From NCBI RefSeq assembly GCF_034555375.1, contig NZ_CP140706.1, forward strand, positions 5,486,001 to 5,550,000: DNA of 64,000 bases. Reading direction: 5' to 3'. This stretch comes from Pseudomonas sp. B33.4 (lineage in GTDB: Bacteria > Pseudomonadota > Gammaproteobacteria > Pseudomonadales > Pseudomonadaceae). A model generated the notes under the pieces. That model was not told the DNA's origin, searched no databases, and saw nothing but the letters and a program-made list of their open reading frames with translations. Each line of letters starts with the position of its first letter. The first letter of the stretch is position 1. The position numbers were made by a program, and so were the translations under genes. Of the stretch, positions 1 through 9,300 are shown in pieces.

Positions 1-722
1 CGGAAATGCTCAATTTCCCGCTGCAGTTTTTTGTGCGGTTCTTCAAGAACCATGGGCTGTTGTCGGTCAGCGATCGGCCGCAATGGCAAGTTATCGAAGG
101 TGGTTCCAGCGCCTATATCACGCCGCTAACAGCTGGGTTCAAGGACAGGATTCGTCTCAATTGCCCGGTGACACGGGTTGATCGCGATGCGCATGGCGTG
201 GTTATCCACAGCCCGGCGGGGCTCGAACACTTCGATCAGGTGGTGTTCGCCTGCCACAGCGATCAAGCGTTGCAACTGCTGGCGGTCCCGAGCGATGCCG
301 AACGCGCGATCCTCGGTGCCCTGCCCTACGCCGACAATGAAGTGGTGCTGCACACCGACACGCGTTTGCTGCCGACACGCAAACTGGCCTGGGCGAGCTG
401 GAACTATCGGCTCAGCGGCGCCGGCCACACCCACGCCGCCGTCACCTACGACATGAACATTCTGCAGGGCATTCAGAGCGACACCACGTTCTGCGTAAGC
501 CTCAATCAGAGCGCCGGCATCAGCCCCGACAAAGTGCTCGCCCGTTACACCTACGCCCACCCACAATTCAGCCTCGCGGCGGCGGCCGCACAGCAACGCT
601 GGGGCGAACTGGATGGCGCGCAACACACGCATTATTGCGGCGCCTATTGGGCCAATGGTTTTCATGAGGATGGTGTGGTCAGCGCCTTGCGCGTGGCTGC
701 CGCATTCGGGGAAACCCTATGA
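1..722 (+). CDS. FAD-dependent amine-oxidase-like protein, C-terminal part (5' end outside window)
   Basis: The frame is open from the left edge, so only about the last 240 residues are present. The visible part carries a GGSSAYI motif, usual in flavin amine-oxidase-fold enzymes of the COG2907 type. It ends in CGAYWANGFHEDGVVSALRV, which resembles the C-terminal flavin-contacting segment of that family. The stop overlaps the ATG of the DUF1365 gene by 4 nt (ATGA), so the genes are translationally coupled. In Pseudomonas this gene sits with DUF1365, a cyclopropane fatty acid synthase-like gene and DUF2878, often with a sigma/anti-sigma pair upstream. A role in modifying membrane fatty acids is therefore inferred; the substrate is unknown. 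Confidence 0.85.
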   Translation, partial: EMLNFPLQFFVRFFKNHGLLSVSDRPQWQVIEGGSSAYITPLTAGFKDRIRLNCPVTRVDRDAHGVVIHSPAGLEHFDQVVFACHSDQALQLLAVPSDAERAILGALPYADNEVVLHTDTRLLPTRKLAWASWNYRLSGAGHTHAAVTYDMNILQGIQSDTTFCVSLNQSAGISPDKVLARYTYAHPQFSLAAAAAQQRWGELDGAQHTHYCGAYWANGFHEDGVVSALRVAAAFGETL

Positions 723-1534
723 ACAGCGCCCTTTACAGTGGCTGGATCGGTCATCGGCGCTTCTCACCGCGCCGCCATGAATTCCGCTACCGGATCGGTT
801 TGCTCTACCTCGACCTCAGCGAACAGGATGCGGTGCTTGCACTGTCGCCGCTGGCCGGACGCAGCCGATTTGCGCCGTTTTCATTTCGTGAGACTGACTA
901 CCTGAAGACCTTTACCGGCCGTGGCATACGCCTGATCGATGCCGTACGCCAGCAGGTCGGCATTGCCATCGGCCACGAACCGCAAGGCTCGATCTGCCTG
1001 CTGACCCAGGCGCGCAGTTGGGGGTTGTCGTTCAACCCGGTGAGTTTCTTTTACTGCCATGAGGCGGACGGGCAACTCGCCGCAATCGTCTGCGAAGTCA
1101 CCAACACGCCGTGGCGCGAGCGTTATCACTATGTGCTACCGGCACGCCCGCCCGCCGACCTGCAGGATTTTCATCAGCACTTCGCCGTGGCCAAAGCCTT
1201 TCACGTCTCACCGTTTTTGCCGCGCGATCTTGAATACCGCATGAGCTTCAGCCCCGCCGCGCAAACCCTCGGCGTGCACATGGCCGACTGGCAGGGCGAG
1301 CACAAATTGTTCGACGCGACACTCAATCTGCAACGCGAAATCCTTGATCGCCGCAGCTTGCACCGGTACTTGCGGCGCTTTCCGTGGATGACCGCGAAAA
1401 CTGCCCTGGCGATTTACTGGCAGGCGCTGCGGCTGTTGCTCAAACGCGCACCGATCTTTGCTCATCAGGCTGCCGACGGCAGCTTTCAAACCGCCACTGT
1501 GCCTCCCAAGGAGCACCGCCATGAAATCCTCTAG
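719..1534 (+). CDS. DUF1365 domain-containing protein
   Basis: A 271-residue protein of the DUF1365 family. The N-terminus has the typical start (YSGWIGHRRFSPRRHEFRYR), followed by RSWGLSFNPVSFFYCHE and an F-H-V-S-P-F segment, all characteristic of the family. No signal peptide or membrane helix is evident. The ATG overlaps the upstream flavoprotein stop by 4 nt, and the 3' end overlaps the start of the fatty-acid cyclase-like gene by 14 nt. Its molecular function is not established. It co-occurs with cyclopropane-fatty-acid-synthase-like methyltransferases, which implies a part in the same lipid modification pathway. Confidence 0.88.
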   Translation: MNSALYSGWIGHRRFSPRRHEFRYRIGLLYLDLSEQDAVLALSPLAGRSRFAPFSFRETDYLKTFTGRGIRLIDAVRQQVGIAIGHEPQGSICLLTQARSWGLSFNPVSFFYCHEADGQLAAIVCEVTNTPWRERYHYVLPARPPADLQDFHQHFAVAKAFHVSPFLPRDLEYRMSFSPAAQTLGVHMADWQGEHKLFDATLNLQREILDRRSLHRYLRRFPWMTAKTALAIYWQALRLLLKRAPIFAHQAADGSFQTATVPPKEHRHEIL

Positions 1535-2786
1535 CCTGTCGGTCAGTCGGCTCAGCACCAACGGTTTGACCGGGTCGTTGCTGCGTCGCGGCGTATTGCG
1601 TCAATTGTCTCAGCTCAAACACGGGCAATTGATGGTGGTCGAGGATGGCGAACGGCTGATGTTCGGCACGCCGGGCAGTGCCTTGCTCGGGGAAATCCAT
1701 GTGCTCGACTCGGCCGTCTGGGGCATGGTCGCCGGCAACGGTTCGATTGGTGCCGGTGAGGCCTTTATCCACGGCTATTGGAGTTCGCCGGATCTGACAG
1801 CGGTGGTGCGCGTGTTCGTCAGTAACCTGGAGGTGCTTGATGCGATGGAGGGCGGGCTGGCCCGCCTCGGTAGGCCGTTGGTGCAAGGCCTGCATTGGCT
1901 CAATCGCAATACGCGCAAGGGTTCGCAGAAGAACATCGCCGCGCACTATGACCTCGGCAACGATCTGTTCGAGCAGTTTCTCGATCCAACCATGATGTAT
2001 TCGGCGGCGCAGTTCCTTACGCCCGAAGACAGCCTCGAACAGGCGCAGCTGAACAAGCTGGAGCGGATCTGCCAGAAACTCGCGCTGCAACCCGGCGACC
2101 ATTTGCTGGAGATTGGCACCGGTTGGGGCAGCATGGCGCTCTACGCCGCACAAAATTACGGTTGCCGCGTAACCACCACGACCCTGTCGAAAGAGCAGTA
2201 CGCATTTACCGCAAAGCGCATTGAGCAACTGGGCTTGCAGGATCGGGTCACGCTGCTGCTCAAAGACTACCGCGACCTCACTGGCGAATACGACAAACTG
2301 GTGTCGATCGAGATGATCGAAGCAGTCGGTCACCGTTTCCTGCCGACCTACTTCAAACAGTGCGCGCACTTGCTCAAGAGCAACGGCCTGATGCTGATCC
2401 AGGCGATCACCATCCGCGAGCAGCGCTACGAGCAGGCCAAACGCGGCGTCGATTTCATCCAGCGCTACATCTTCCCCGGCGGTGCCCTGCCCTGCGTGCA
2501 GAAAATGCTCGAAGTGGTCAGCCGCGACACCGACATGAACCTGCTGCACATGGAAGATTTCGGCCTGCATTACGCCAAGACCCTGCGCCTGTGGCACGAA
2601 AACTTTCGCCGTGCCCATGGTCGTTTGAGCGAGTTGGGTTATGACGATTACTTCCTGCGGCTGTGGGAGTTTTACCTGTGTTACTGCGAGGGCGGCTTCC
2701 TCGAACGCACCATCGGCACTGCGCAATTGTTGCTGGCCAAACCGGCCGCGATGACGGCGCCGCTGCTCGGACGCTTCGATGCTTGA
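1521..2786 (+). CDS. Cyclopropane-fatty-acyl-phospholipid synthase family methyltransferase
   Basis: SAM-dependent methyltransferase acting on unsaturated acyl chains of membrane phospholipids. The SAM-binding glycine loop LLEIGTGWGSMALY lies near residue 195. An AHYDLGNDLFEQFLDP segment and the C-terminal YLCYCEGGFLER segment are typical of the family. The start is taken at the ATG (1521) preceded by AAGGAGC, giving 421 residues; the frame is open further upstream, but there it runs inside the DUF1365 gene. The clustering with the FAD protein, DUF1365 and DUF2878 suggests the specialised CFA-like enzyme of that cluster (cyclopropane, methylated or furan fatty acids) rather than the housekeeping Cfa. 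Confidence 0.9.
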   Translation: MKSSSLSVSRLSTNGLTGSLLRRGVLRQLSQLKHGQLMVVEDGERLMFGTPGSALLGEIHVLDSAVWGMVAGNGSIGAGEAFIHGYWSSPDLTAVVRVFVSNLEVLDAMEGGLARLGRPLVQGLHWLNRNTRKGSQKNIAAHYDLGNDLFEQFLDPTMMYSAAQFLTPEDSLEQAQLNKLERICQKLALQPGDHLLEIGTGWGSMALYAAQNYGCRVTTTTLSKEQYAFTAKRIEQLGLQDRVTLLLKDYRDLTGEYDKLVSIEMIEAVGHRFLPTYFKQCAHLLKSNGLMLIQAITIREQRYEQAKRGVDFIQRYIFPGGALPCVQKMLEVVSRDTDMNLLHMEDFGLHYAKTLRLWHENFRRAHGRLSELGYDDYFLRLWEFYLCYCEGGFLERTIGTAQLLLAKPAAMTAPLLGRFDA

Positions 2787-3270
2787 GCGTGTCGCCAATG
2801 CCGTGTTGTTCCAGCTCGGCTGGCTGACCTGTGTACTCAGCGGCAACAGCTTGTGGTTGTTGCTGGCGTTGGCGGTGCTGGTGATCCATCTGCGCTGGAT
2901 CAGCAGTTGGGCGGCTGAAGGCCGTTTGATTTTGAGCGTGGTAATTGTCGGCACCGCTGTGGACAGTCTGTTGCGCGGTGTCGGCGTGTTCGAATTTCAG
3001 GATCAGTCGCCGCTGATTCCACTGTGGTTGATGCTGCTCTGGGCGCTGCTGGCGACCACGTTGCGCCATTGCCTGCAATGGAGCGCGCGGCCGTGGTGGC
3101 TGGCCAGCGTACTAGGCGCAGTCGGCGGCGCGTTGTCGTATTACGCTGGCGGGCGACTGGCCGGAGTGCAATTTCCCTACGGCGAACTGCCGACCCTGCT
3201 CGGCATCGGCCTGCTCTGGGCACTGCTGTTTCCGCTGCTGCATGCGATGGCGCGACGGCTGGCGCACTGA
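2779..3270 (+). CDS. DUF2878 integral membrane protein
   Basis: A 163-residue, very hydrophobic protein with about five predicted membrane helices, among them LWLLLALAVLVIHLRW and the last helix before LLHAMARRLAH. This matches the DUF2878 family in length and in its place at the end of the flavoprotein-DUF1365-CFA cluster. Its start overlaps the methyltransferase stop by 8 nt, so it is the last gene of the visible operon. Function unknown; an inner-membrane accessory of lipid modification is an inference from context only. Confidence 0.8.
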   Translation: MLERVANAVLFQLGWLTCVLSGNSLWLLLALAVLVIHLRWISSWAAEGRLILSVVIVGTAVDSLLRGVGVFEFQDQSPLIPLWLMLLWALLATTLRHCLQWSARPWWLASVLGAVGGALSYYAGGRLAGVQFPYGELPTLLGIGLLWALLFPLLHAMARRLAH

Positions 3271-3322
3271 GCGTCTGTCAGACCTTTCACACGCACAGCG
3301 GCGACTGCCTTACACTGCCGCC

Positions 3323-3628
3323 ATGAAAACCATACCCCACCAGCAAATCACCGAGCCTGCGGTCACCTGCTCGACCTGCGCGGCGTGCTGCTGCCAGCTC
3401 GAAGTGATGCTGATCACCGACACCGGCGTGCCAGATCGCTTTATCGATACCGATGAGTGGGGCGGCGAAGTCATGCTGCGGCTGGACGACGGCTGGTGCG
3501 CGGCGCTGGATCGCGACACGATGATGTGCACGATCTATGAGAAACGGCCGTTGATCTGCCGCGAGTTCGAGATGGGCGCGCCGGAATGCATTGAAGAACG
3601 CAAAGGCATCACCACTGCCTACCGCTGA
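3323..3628 (+). CDS. YkgJ family cysteine cluster protein
   Basis: A 101-residue protein with a CSTCAACCCQLEV cluster at the N-terminus, then CAALDRDTMMCTIYEKRP and a later C-REFEMGAPEC pair. This is the CxxC-rich pattern of the YkgJ/UPF0153 family, predicted to bind zinc or an Fe-S cluster. The ATG at 3323 is chosen because the Cys cluster begins soon after it; an upstream in-frame extension overlaps the DUF2878 gene and looks unlike protein. Function is not known. It stands alone between the lipid cluster and a REPIN. Confidence 0.82.
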   Translation: MKTIPHQQITEPAVTCSTCAACCCQLEVMLITDTGVPDRFIDTDEWGGEVMLRLDDGWCAALDRDTMMCTIYEKRPLICREFEMGAPECIEERKGITTAYR

Positions 3629-3651
3629 TCCCAAGAACACCCCAAAACAAA

Positions 3652-3740
3652 TGTAGGAGTGAGCCTGCTCGCGATAGCGGTGTGTCAGTCAATATATGTG
3701 TGACTGACACACCGCTATCGCGAGCAGGCTCACTCCTACA
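3652..3740. repeat. REPIN (paired inverted REP, TGTAGGAGTGAGC type)
   Basis: Two inverted copies of a ~27-nt REP sequence (TGTAGGAGTGAGCCTGCTCG ...) flank a ~35-nt spacer, so the whole unit can fold into a long hairpin. The same unit occurs at 16303-16391 and 36472-36561. It lies between convergently oriented genes, a typical REPIN position. Confidence 0.93.
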
Positions 3741-3757
3741 GGGGTTATGCGTTCGGC

Positions 3758-4276
3758 TTACAACGGCATCGTGTAATGCAGCGAGTAACTTTCTACACCG
3801 TCGTTGCTGCTGGCCAGGCCGGCGTTGGAATAGTGCGTCGCACGAATCCCGACTTCATGCCCGCCATTGAAACGCAGACCAAAACCGAGGCGGTCTTCAA
3901 ACTGGAAAGAGCCGCCGAGATTGTTGGATTCGTACTTGGTGTTAGAGAAGGCCGCCACACCGATCCCCGCTTCGATATACGGTTTGACCGACTGACCGGC
4001 AAACTCATAAACAAACACCGGCGAGAACGACAAGCTGTTATTGCTCGACGTCTTGTCACCTTCCCAATAGGTATAAGCACCGCTCCAGTAACCGGTCAGG
4101 CGACCGACGTCGCTCTGCAGCCAGCTCTTGTCCCAGTCGAAATTCATGCCCAGGCGGTACGTCATGGTCGAATCGCTGGTGGCCCCCACCGCGAACTCAA
4201 CACCGGCCGCTTGCGCAGTAATACTTTGCCCCATCAGTGCGGCCGCAATCGCGGCCAAGCAGAATAGTCGCTTCAC
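3758..4276 (-). CDS. pagL: Lipid A 3-O-deacylase (acyloxyacyl hydrolase, PagL family)
   Basis: Outer-membrane beta-barrel enzyme that removes the 3-O-linked acyl chain of lipid A. The 172-residue product has a Sec signal peptide (MKRLFCLAAIAAALMGQ..., cleavage after ...TAQA). The PagL catalytic triad is recognisable near the C-terminus: His148 and Ser150 in RATHYSN and Glu162 in DGVESYS. The protein ends in an aromatic-containing beta strand as expected for a barrel. It lies 112 nt downstream of murI on the same strand but is probably separately transcribed. Length and motifs agree with PagL; activity is inferred. Confidence 0.92.
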   Translation of the reverse strand: MKRLFCLAAIAAALMGQSITAQAAGVEFAVGATSDSTMTYRLGMNFDWDKSWLQSDVGRLTGYWSGAYTYWEGDKTSSNNSLSFSPVFVYEFAGQSVKPYIEAGIGVAAFSNTKYESNNLGGSFQFEDRLGFGLRFNGGHEVGIRATHYSNAGLASSNDGVESYSLHYTMPL

Positions 4277-4388
4277 GTTGAAACTTCCTTTTCCGGAACG
4301 ATCGTTTGGTTTTCTAGATAACTCTTCGCTATAGAAGCTAGCGCCTGCTCAGAAGTTCAGCTGAAGTTTTAGTTATTTCACGATTTTT

Positions 4389-5180
4389 TTACAAGCTGAA
4401 GTTTTGCACTTCGCCGGCACTCTGGCCCAATAGCGGCAGGATTTTTTTCAAGTACGCAGGATCGGCGCTGGTCCAGAATCTGACCGCCTGGTTCGGGCCG
4501 GCAGCGAGCAAATCGCGCTCCGCCAAAAGCCGCTGAAGTTGCCGCGCTACAGCTGCGCCAGTATCGATCAGGCTGATGTCCTCGGGGATCATCGACCTGA
4601 GCATCGGCTTGAGAAAGGGATAGTGGGTGCAGCCCAAAATGATCGTGTCGCAACCGCTGGCCAACAGTGGCTCGACATAACCTTGCAGCAGTTGGCGCAA
4701 CGCGGCGCTGTGCAGATCGCCGCTTTCAATCAGCTCGACCAGGCCGGGGCATGGCTGGGTGATTACCCGCACGTCAGTGGCGAAGCGATCGAGCAATGCG
4801 GCGAACTTGGCGCTCTGCAACGTGCCGGTGGTCGCGAGCACGCCGACGACACCGCTGCGGGTCGCAGCCGCCGCTGGTTTGACCGCAGGCTCCATACCGA
4901 CAATCGGCCAGTCGGGAAAGTCGCGACGCAAATCGGCAACGCCGGCAACCGTGGCCGTATTGCAGGCCAGCACCAACGCCTTGGCGCCTTGCTCACGGAA
5001 AAACCCAGCCATCACGCTGCAACGCTGACGAATGAATTCCGGGGTTTTCTCACCGTAGGGAATGTGCCCGCAATCGGCGACATAGAGCAACGTTTCATTG
5101 GGCAGCAAACGCTGGATTTCCGCCAGCACCGACAAGCCGCCGACACCGGAGTCGAACACGCCGATCGGCGCTTCACGCAT
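4389..5180 (-). CDS. murI: Glutamate racemase
   Basis: Converts L- to D-glutamate for peptidoglycan. The start is set at [15 protein letters not shown] (5180), giving 263 residues; the frame is open further upstream, but there it overlaps moeB and lacks homology. The substrate-binding DSGVGG motif is at the N-terminus. The two catalytic cysteines lie in [10 protein letters not shown] and LGCTHYPFL. The start codon overlaps the moeB stop by 8 nt, making murI the last gene of the hemA-prfA-prmC-moeB-murI operon. Confidence 0.96.
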   Translation of the reverse strand: MREAPIGVFDSGVGGLSVLAEIQRLLPNETLLYVADCGHIPYGEKTPEFIRQRCSVMAGFFREQGAKALVLACNTATVAGVADLRRDFPDWPIVGMEPAVKPAAAATRSGVVGVLATTGTLQSAKFAALLDRFATDVRVITQPCPGLVELIESGDLHSAALRQLLQGYVEPLLASGCDTIILGCTHYPFLKPMLRSMIPEDISLIDTGAAVARQLQRLLAERDLLAAGPNQAVRFWTSADPAYLKKILPLLGQSAGEVQNFSL

Positions 5181-5928
5181 GGCGCGAACCACAGACGCTG
5201 CAACCCGGATCGCGCTTGACGCGCAACTCGCGGAAGCGCGAACCGAGGGCATCGATCAACAGCAAACGGCCCACCAGCGGTTCACCAAAACCAACCAACA
5301 CTTTCAAGGCTTCCAACGCCTGAAGACTGCCGACCAGACCGACCAGCGGCCCGACCACACCCGCTTCGCTGCAGGTCAGTTCGGCTTCGCTGCCGTGCCC
5401 GTATAAACAGTGATAACACGGACTTTCAGCCCGGCGCGGGTCGAACACCGACAACTGCCCTTCCAGACGAATCGCCGCACCGCTGACCAACGGTTTGCAC
5501 GCCGCCACACACGCGGCGTTGACCGCTTCGCGCGTAGAGAAATTATCGGAGCAGTCGAGCACCAGATCCACCGCTGCCACAGCAGCCGCGAGGGAATCCT
5601 CGTCCAGCGCCTGACGATGGGCGATCAGTTGGATCTCGGGATTGATCGCACCCAGACGCTTGAGCGCCGAGTCAACTTTGGTCATGCCGACGCTGTCGGT
5701 GTCATGGATGATCTGGCGTTGCAGGTTGGTCAGATCGACCGTGTCGAAATCCGCCAAGTGCAACTCACCGACACCCGCCGCCGCCAGATACAAGGCAACC
5801 GGCGCACCGAGACCGCCGAGGCCGACGATCAGCACGCGACTGTCCTTGAGCTTCAGTTGCCCGTCGATGTCGATGTGTTGCAGCAGAATCTGCCGGCTGT
5901 AGCGCAGCAATTCCTGATCATTCAGCAC
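5173..5928 (-). CDS. moeB: Molybdopterin-synthase adenylyltransferase (MoeB/ThiF family E1-like)
   Basis: Adenylates the C-terminal Gly-Gly of MoaD for molybdopterin synthesis. The 251-residue protein begins with [18 protein letters not shown], the MoeB N-terminal signature. The nucleotide-binding loop [17 protein letters not shown] lies near residues 37-53. Two CxxC pairs (CYHC and CSVC, the latter at the extreme C-terminus) form the structural zinc site. Its start overlaps prmC by 7 nt and its end overlaps murI by 8 nt, so it belongs to the same operon. A ThiF-like role is possible, but length and order favour MoeB. Confidence 0.93.
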   Translation of the reverse strand: MLNDQELLRYSRQILLQHIDIDGQLKLKDSRVLIVGLGGLGAPVALYLAAAGVGELHLADFDTVDLTNLQRQIIHDTDSVGMTKVDSALKRLGAINPEIQLIAHRQALDEDSLAAAVAAVDLVLDCSDNFSTREAVNAACVAACKPLVSGAAIRLEGQLSVFDPRRAESPCYHCLYGHGSEAELTCSEAGVVGPLVGLVGSLQALEALKVLVGFGEPLVGRLLLIDALGSRFRELRVKRDPGCSVCGSRHA

Positions 5929-6752
5929 GGCAGGCGCCCCAGACTGATGCGTTGATGACCGCCCAGATCGGTGCGGCTGTGGACTTCTTCAAAACCGCGC
6001 GTCAGCAGCAAGTCGCGTACGGCTTCGGCTTGATCATAGCCGTGCTCGAGCATCAGCCAGCCAGCGGACTCCAGATGATCCGGGGCCTGATCGACGATCA
6101 AGCGCAGATCGTCGAGCCCGTCCTCACCGGCAACCAGCGCGCTGGCCGGTTCGAAGCGCACATCGCCCTCGACCAGATGCGGATCGGCGGCGGCAATGTA
6201 CGGCGGATTGCTGATAATCAACTGGAAACGCTGACCTTCAAGCGCGCTGAACCAATGGCTGCTCAGCACCGTGGCGTTGTTCAAATGCAGACGCTGACGA
6301 TTACGTTCAGCGAGCGCCACAGCTTCCAGCACGCGATCCACCGCCGTGACTTTCCATGCCGGACGCTCGCTGGCCAAGGCCAGGGCAATCGCGCCACTGC
6401 CAGTGCCCAGGTCAAGCACTTTCGCCGGGGTCGCGGGCAGCAGTTCCAGCGCCGCTTCCACCAGCAGTTCGGTGTCCGGGCGCGGGATCAGCGTGTGTGG
6501 CGCGACTTCCAGATCGAGTTTCCAGAAACCCTGCTGACCGAGAATGTAGGCCACCGGCTCACCGCCACGACGACGTTGCAGGTACTCGGCAAACGTCAAC
6601 GCCGCTTCACTCGGCACGATGCGCTCGGGCCAGGTGTGCAGAAAGCTGCGCGACTTGCCCAGCGCGGCGGCCAGGAGCAATTCGGCGTCCAGACGCGCGG
6701 TGGGCGAATCCGGCAGTTCGGCGGCACGCAACAGGCTGGCGATGATGGTCAT
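5922..6752 (-). CDS. prmC: Peptide chain release factor N5-glutamine methyltransferase
   Basis: Methylates the glutamine of the GGQ motif of release factors RF1 and RF2. The 276-residue protein has the SAM-binding motif VLDLGTGSGAIALALASE in its centre and the catalytic NPPY motif (ISNPPYIAAADPHL) near residue 180. It starts immediately after the prfA stop (no gap), so the enzyme is produced together with its substrate RF1. The stop overlaps moeB by 7 nt. Confidence 0.97.
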   Translation of the reverse strand: MTIIASLLRAAELPDSPTARLDAELLLAAALGKSRSFLHTWPERIVPSEAALTFAEYLQRRRGGEPVAYILGQQGFWKLDLEVAPHTLIPRPDTELLVEAALELLPATPAKVLDLGTGSGAIALALASERPAWKVTAVDRVLEAVALAERNRQRLHLNNATVLSSHWFSALEGQRFQLIISNPPYIAAADPHLVEGDVRFEPASALVAGEDGLDDLRLIVDQAPDHLESAGWLMLEHGYDQAEAVRDLLLTRGFEEVHSRTDLGGHQRISLGRLPC

Positions 6753-7835
6753 TTATTCACCTATCGCTGCAAGCTGGTCAGCCTGGTATTCAGCCAGCAA
6801 CGGCTCGATCACCGCTTCAACGCCACCGGCGAGAATTTCATCAAGGGAATACAGGGTCAGGTTGACGCGATGGTCAGTGACCCGGCCCTGGGCATAGTTG
6901 TAGGTGCGAATCCGCTCGGAACGATCGCCGGAACCGACCAGCAATTTACGCTCGCTGGCGATGGCATTCGCCGCCGCTGCGGTTTGCTGATCGTTGAGCT
7001 TGGCCGACAGCCAGGCCATCGCCCGGGCGCGGTTCTTGTGCTGGGAACGTTCTTCCTGGCACTCGACGACGGTGCCGGTCGGTATGTGCGTGATGCGGAT
7101 TGCCGAGTCGGTGGTGTTAACGTGCTGACCACCAGCCCCGGAGGAGCGGTAAGTGTCGACGCGCAAATCCGCCGGATTGATCTCGATGGCTTCGCGCTCG
7201 TCCGGCTCGGGCAACACCGCCACGGTGCAGGCCGACGTGTGTATACGGCCCTGGGATTCGGTGGCGGGTACACGCTGTACGCGGTGCGCGCCGGATTCGA
7301 ATTTCAGCTTGCCGTAAACATTGTCGCCTTCAATGCGCGCGATGACTTCTTTATAGCCACCGTGTTCGCCTTCGTTTGCCGAAAGGATCTCCACACGCCA
7401 GCCACGACGTTCGGCGTAACGCGAGTACATGCGGAACAGGTCGCCGGAAAAAATCGCCGCCTCGTCGCCACCGGTGCCAGCACGGATTTCGAGATAGACG
7501 TTGCGCCCGTCATTCGGATCCTTGGGCAGCAACATGCGCTGCAGATCGTCTTCCAGAGTGATCAGCAATTCCTTGGCTTCGCGGACCTCTTCCACGGCCA
7601 TTTCGCGCATGTCCGGGTCGCTATCCTTGAGCAGCGCCTGGGCGCCTTCAAGATCGCTTTGTACGCTGAGCAGCTTTTTATAGGCCTGCACGACCGGCTC
7701 GAGTTCGGCGTATTCCTTGGAATAAGCACGGAATTTGGCCTGATCGGCAATGACTTCGCCGTCGCCGAGCAGCGCGGTCAGTTCCTCGAAACGGTCCTGG
7801 AGGACATCCAGCTTGTTGAGCAGTGACGCTTTCAT
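6753..7835 (-). CDS. prfA: Peptide chain release factor 1
   Basis: Terminates translation at UAA and UAG. The 360-residue product has the standard RF1 length. It carries the GGQ peptidyl-hydrolysis motif in [17 protein letters not shown] and the PAT stop-codon-recognition tripeptide in [16 protein letters not shown]. The start overlaps the hemA stop by 4 nt (ATGA). The order hemA-prfA-prmC is widely conserved in gammaproteobacteria. Confidence 0.98.
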   Translation of the reverse strand: MKASLLNKLDVLQDRFEELTALLGDGEVIADQAKFRAYSKEYAELEPVVQAYKKLLSVQSDLEGAQALLKDSDPDMREMAVEEVREAKELLITLEDDLQRMLLPKDPNDGRNVYLEIRAGTGGDEAAIFSGDLFRMYSRYAERRGWRVEILSANEGEHGGYKEVIARIEGDNVYGKLKFESGAHRVQRVPATESQGRIHTSACTVAVLPEPDEREAIEINPADLRVDTYRSSGAGGQHVNTTDSAIRITHIPTGTVVECQEERSQHKNRARAMAWLSAKLNDQQTAAAANAIASERKLLVGSGDRSERIRTYNYAQGRVTDHRVNLTLYSLDEILAGGVEAVIEPLLAEYQADQLAAIGE

Positions 7836-9118
7836 TGCGGTTTTTTATCCGAAAAGCTATCCGGTGAGCCCTCAAGGGCAAAGAGTTCCTGGGCCATGGC
7901 CAGCGCATCGAGGCGGCCTTCGGCAGAAAGCTTTTTCAGCTGCACGCTAGGCGCATGCAACAGTTTATTGGTCAGGCCACGGGCCAGTTGCCCGAGCACC
8001 TCTTCGGCGTTGCCACCGTTGGCGAGCAGGCGCAGGGCTTTTTGCAGCTCCTCATCACGCAGGCGTTCGCTCTGTTGACGATAGGCCTTGAGCACATCGA
8101 CCGCCGCCAGCTCGCGCAGGCGCACCATGAAATCGTCGGCGCCGACCGAGACCATCTCTTCCGCCGCCTGGGCTGCGCCCTGACGACTCTTGAGGTTCTC
8201 GGCAACCACTTCGTGAAGATCATCGACGCTGTACAGGTAAACGTCGTCCAGCTCGCCGACTTCCGGCTCGATATCCCGGGGAACGGCGATGTCGACCATG
8301 AAGATCGGTTTGTGCTTGCGCAGCTTCAGCGCGCTTTCCACCGCACCCTTGCCAAGAATTGGCAACTGACTGGCGGTCGAGCTGATGACGATGTCGCTGC
8401 GTACCAGTTCTGCCGGGATGTCCGACAGCAACACCGCGTGAGCGCCAAACTGCTCGGCGAGCAGACTGGCGCGCTCCAGCGTGCGGTTGGCGACGACAAT
8501 GCGCTTGACGCCCAGCTCGTGCAAATGGCGGGCAACCAGAGTAATGGTCTCGCCGGCGCCGATCAGCAACGCCTGACTACGCTGCAAATCACTGAAAATC
8601 TGTTTGGCCAGACTGACCGCGGCAAACGCCACCGACACCGGGTTTTCCCCGATCGCCGTGTCGGTGCGCACCTGCTTGGCCGCATTGAATGTCGCTTGAA
8701 ACAGTCGCCCCAGCAGCGGGCCGATGGTGCCGGCCTCGCGGGCCACGGCGTAGGCCGATTTCATCTGACCGAGAATCTGCGGTTCGCCCAGCACCAGCGA
8801 GTCGAGCCCGGAGGCGACGCGCATCATGTGACGAACTGCCGCATCATCTTCATGCACATAAGCACTCGCGCGCAGCTCATCGAGGCTTAAATGGTGATAG
8901 TCGGCCAGCCAGCGCAGCACGATATCGGCAGAAAGCTGATCCTGTTCTATATAAAGCTCACTGCGATTGCAGGTGGAGAGGATCGCAGCTTCGCGGCTGT
9001 CGGTCAGTCGGCAGAGCTGCTGCAAGGCCTCCACCAGCTGTTCAGGAGTAAAGGCCACGCGCTCGCGGACGTCTACTGACGCAGTCTTGTGGTTGATACC
9101 GAGTGCAAGGAAGGCCAT
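7832..9118 (-). CDS. hemA: Glutamyl-tRNA reductase
   Basis: First committed step of C5 tetrapyrrole synthesis: NADPH-dependent reduction of Glu-tRNA to glutamate-1-semialdehyde. The 428-residue protein starts with [20 protein letters not shown]. It carries the active-site cysteine in [11 protein letters not shown] (about residue 50), the NADPH-binding loop [15 protein letters not shown], and the C-terminal dimerisation helices. It heads the five-gene operon and is divergent from the TPR lipoprotein across a 182-nt intergenic region. Confidence 0.98.
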   Translation of the reverse strand: MAFLALGINHKTASVDVRERVAFTPEQLVEALQQLCRLTDSREAAILSTCNRSELYIEQDQLSADIVLRWLADYHHLSLDELRASAYVHEDDAAVRHMMRVASGLDSLVLGEPQILGQMKSAYAVAREAGTIGPLLGRLFQATFNAAKQVRTDTAIGENPVSVAFAAVSLAKQIFSDLQRSQALLIGAGETITLVARHLHELGVKRIVVANRTLERASLLAEQFGAHAVLLSDIPAELVRSDIVISSTASQLPILGKGAVESALKLRKHKPIFMVDIAVPRDIEPEVGELDDVYLYSVDDLHEVVAENLKSRQGAAQAAEEMVSVGADDFMVRLRELAAVDVLKAYRQQSERLRDEELQKALRLLANGGNAEEVLGQLARGLTNKLLHAPSVQLKKLSAEGRLDALAMAQELFALEGSPDSFSDKKPQ

Positions 9119-9212
9119 TCAAGGTCGCTGATGGTGACGTGAAGCCGGCAATTGTCCTACTTCGAAAGATTCAGAACAACTACCGCTGACTATTGTCCCA
9201 ATCGTCAGCCCC

Positions 9213-9218
9213 TATAAT
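9213..9218 (+). promoter_or_regulatory. Candidate -10 box of the TPR lipoprotein-lolB-ispE operon
   Basis: A perfect TATAAT stands 82 nt before the lipoprotein ATG in the hemA divergent region. A convincing -35 at 17 nt spacing is not obvious (CTATTG is the best fit), so this is a candidate only. Confidence 0.4.
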
Positions 9219-9300
9219 GGGCACAATTGAGACTCGGTTATGTTTGGCCGAAGGCTTGTGTCATGATGATCCGACCGCAGGTTAGTCGTCCTCTTCCTAT

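Noticed and set aside
3652..3740. CRISPR-like repeats
   Set aside because: The repeats are single inverted pairs scattered between genes with no regular spacers and no cas genes; they are REPINs.
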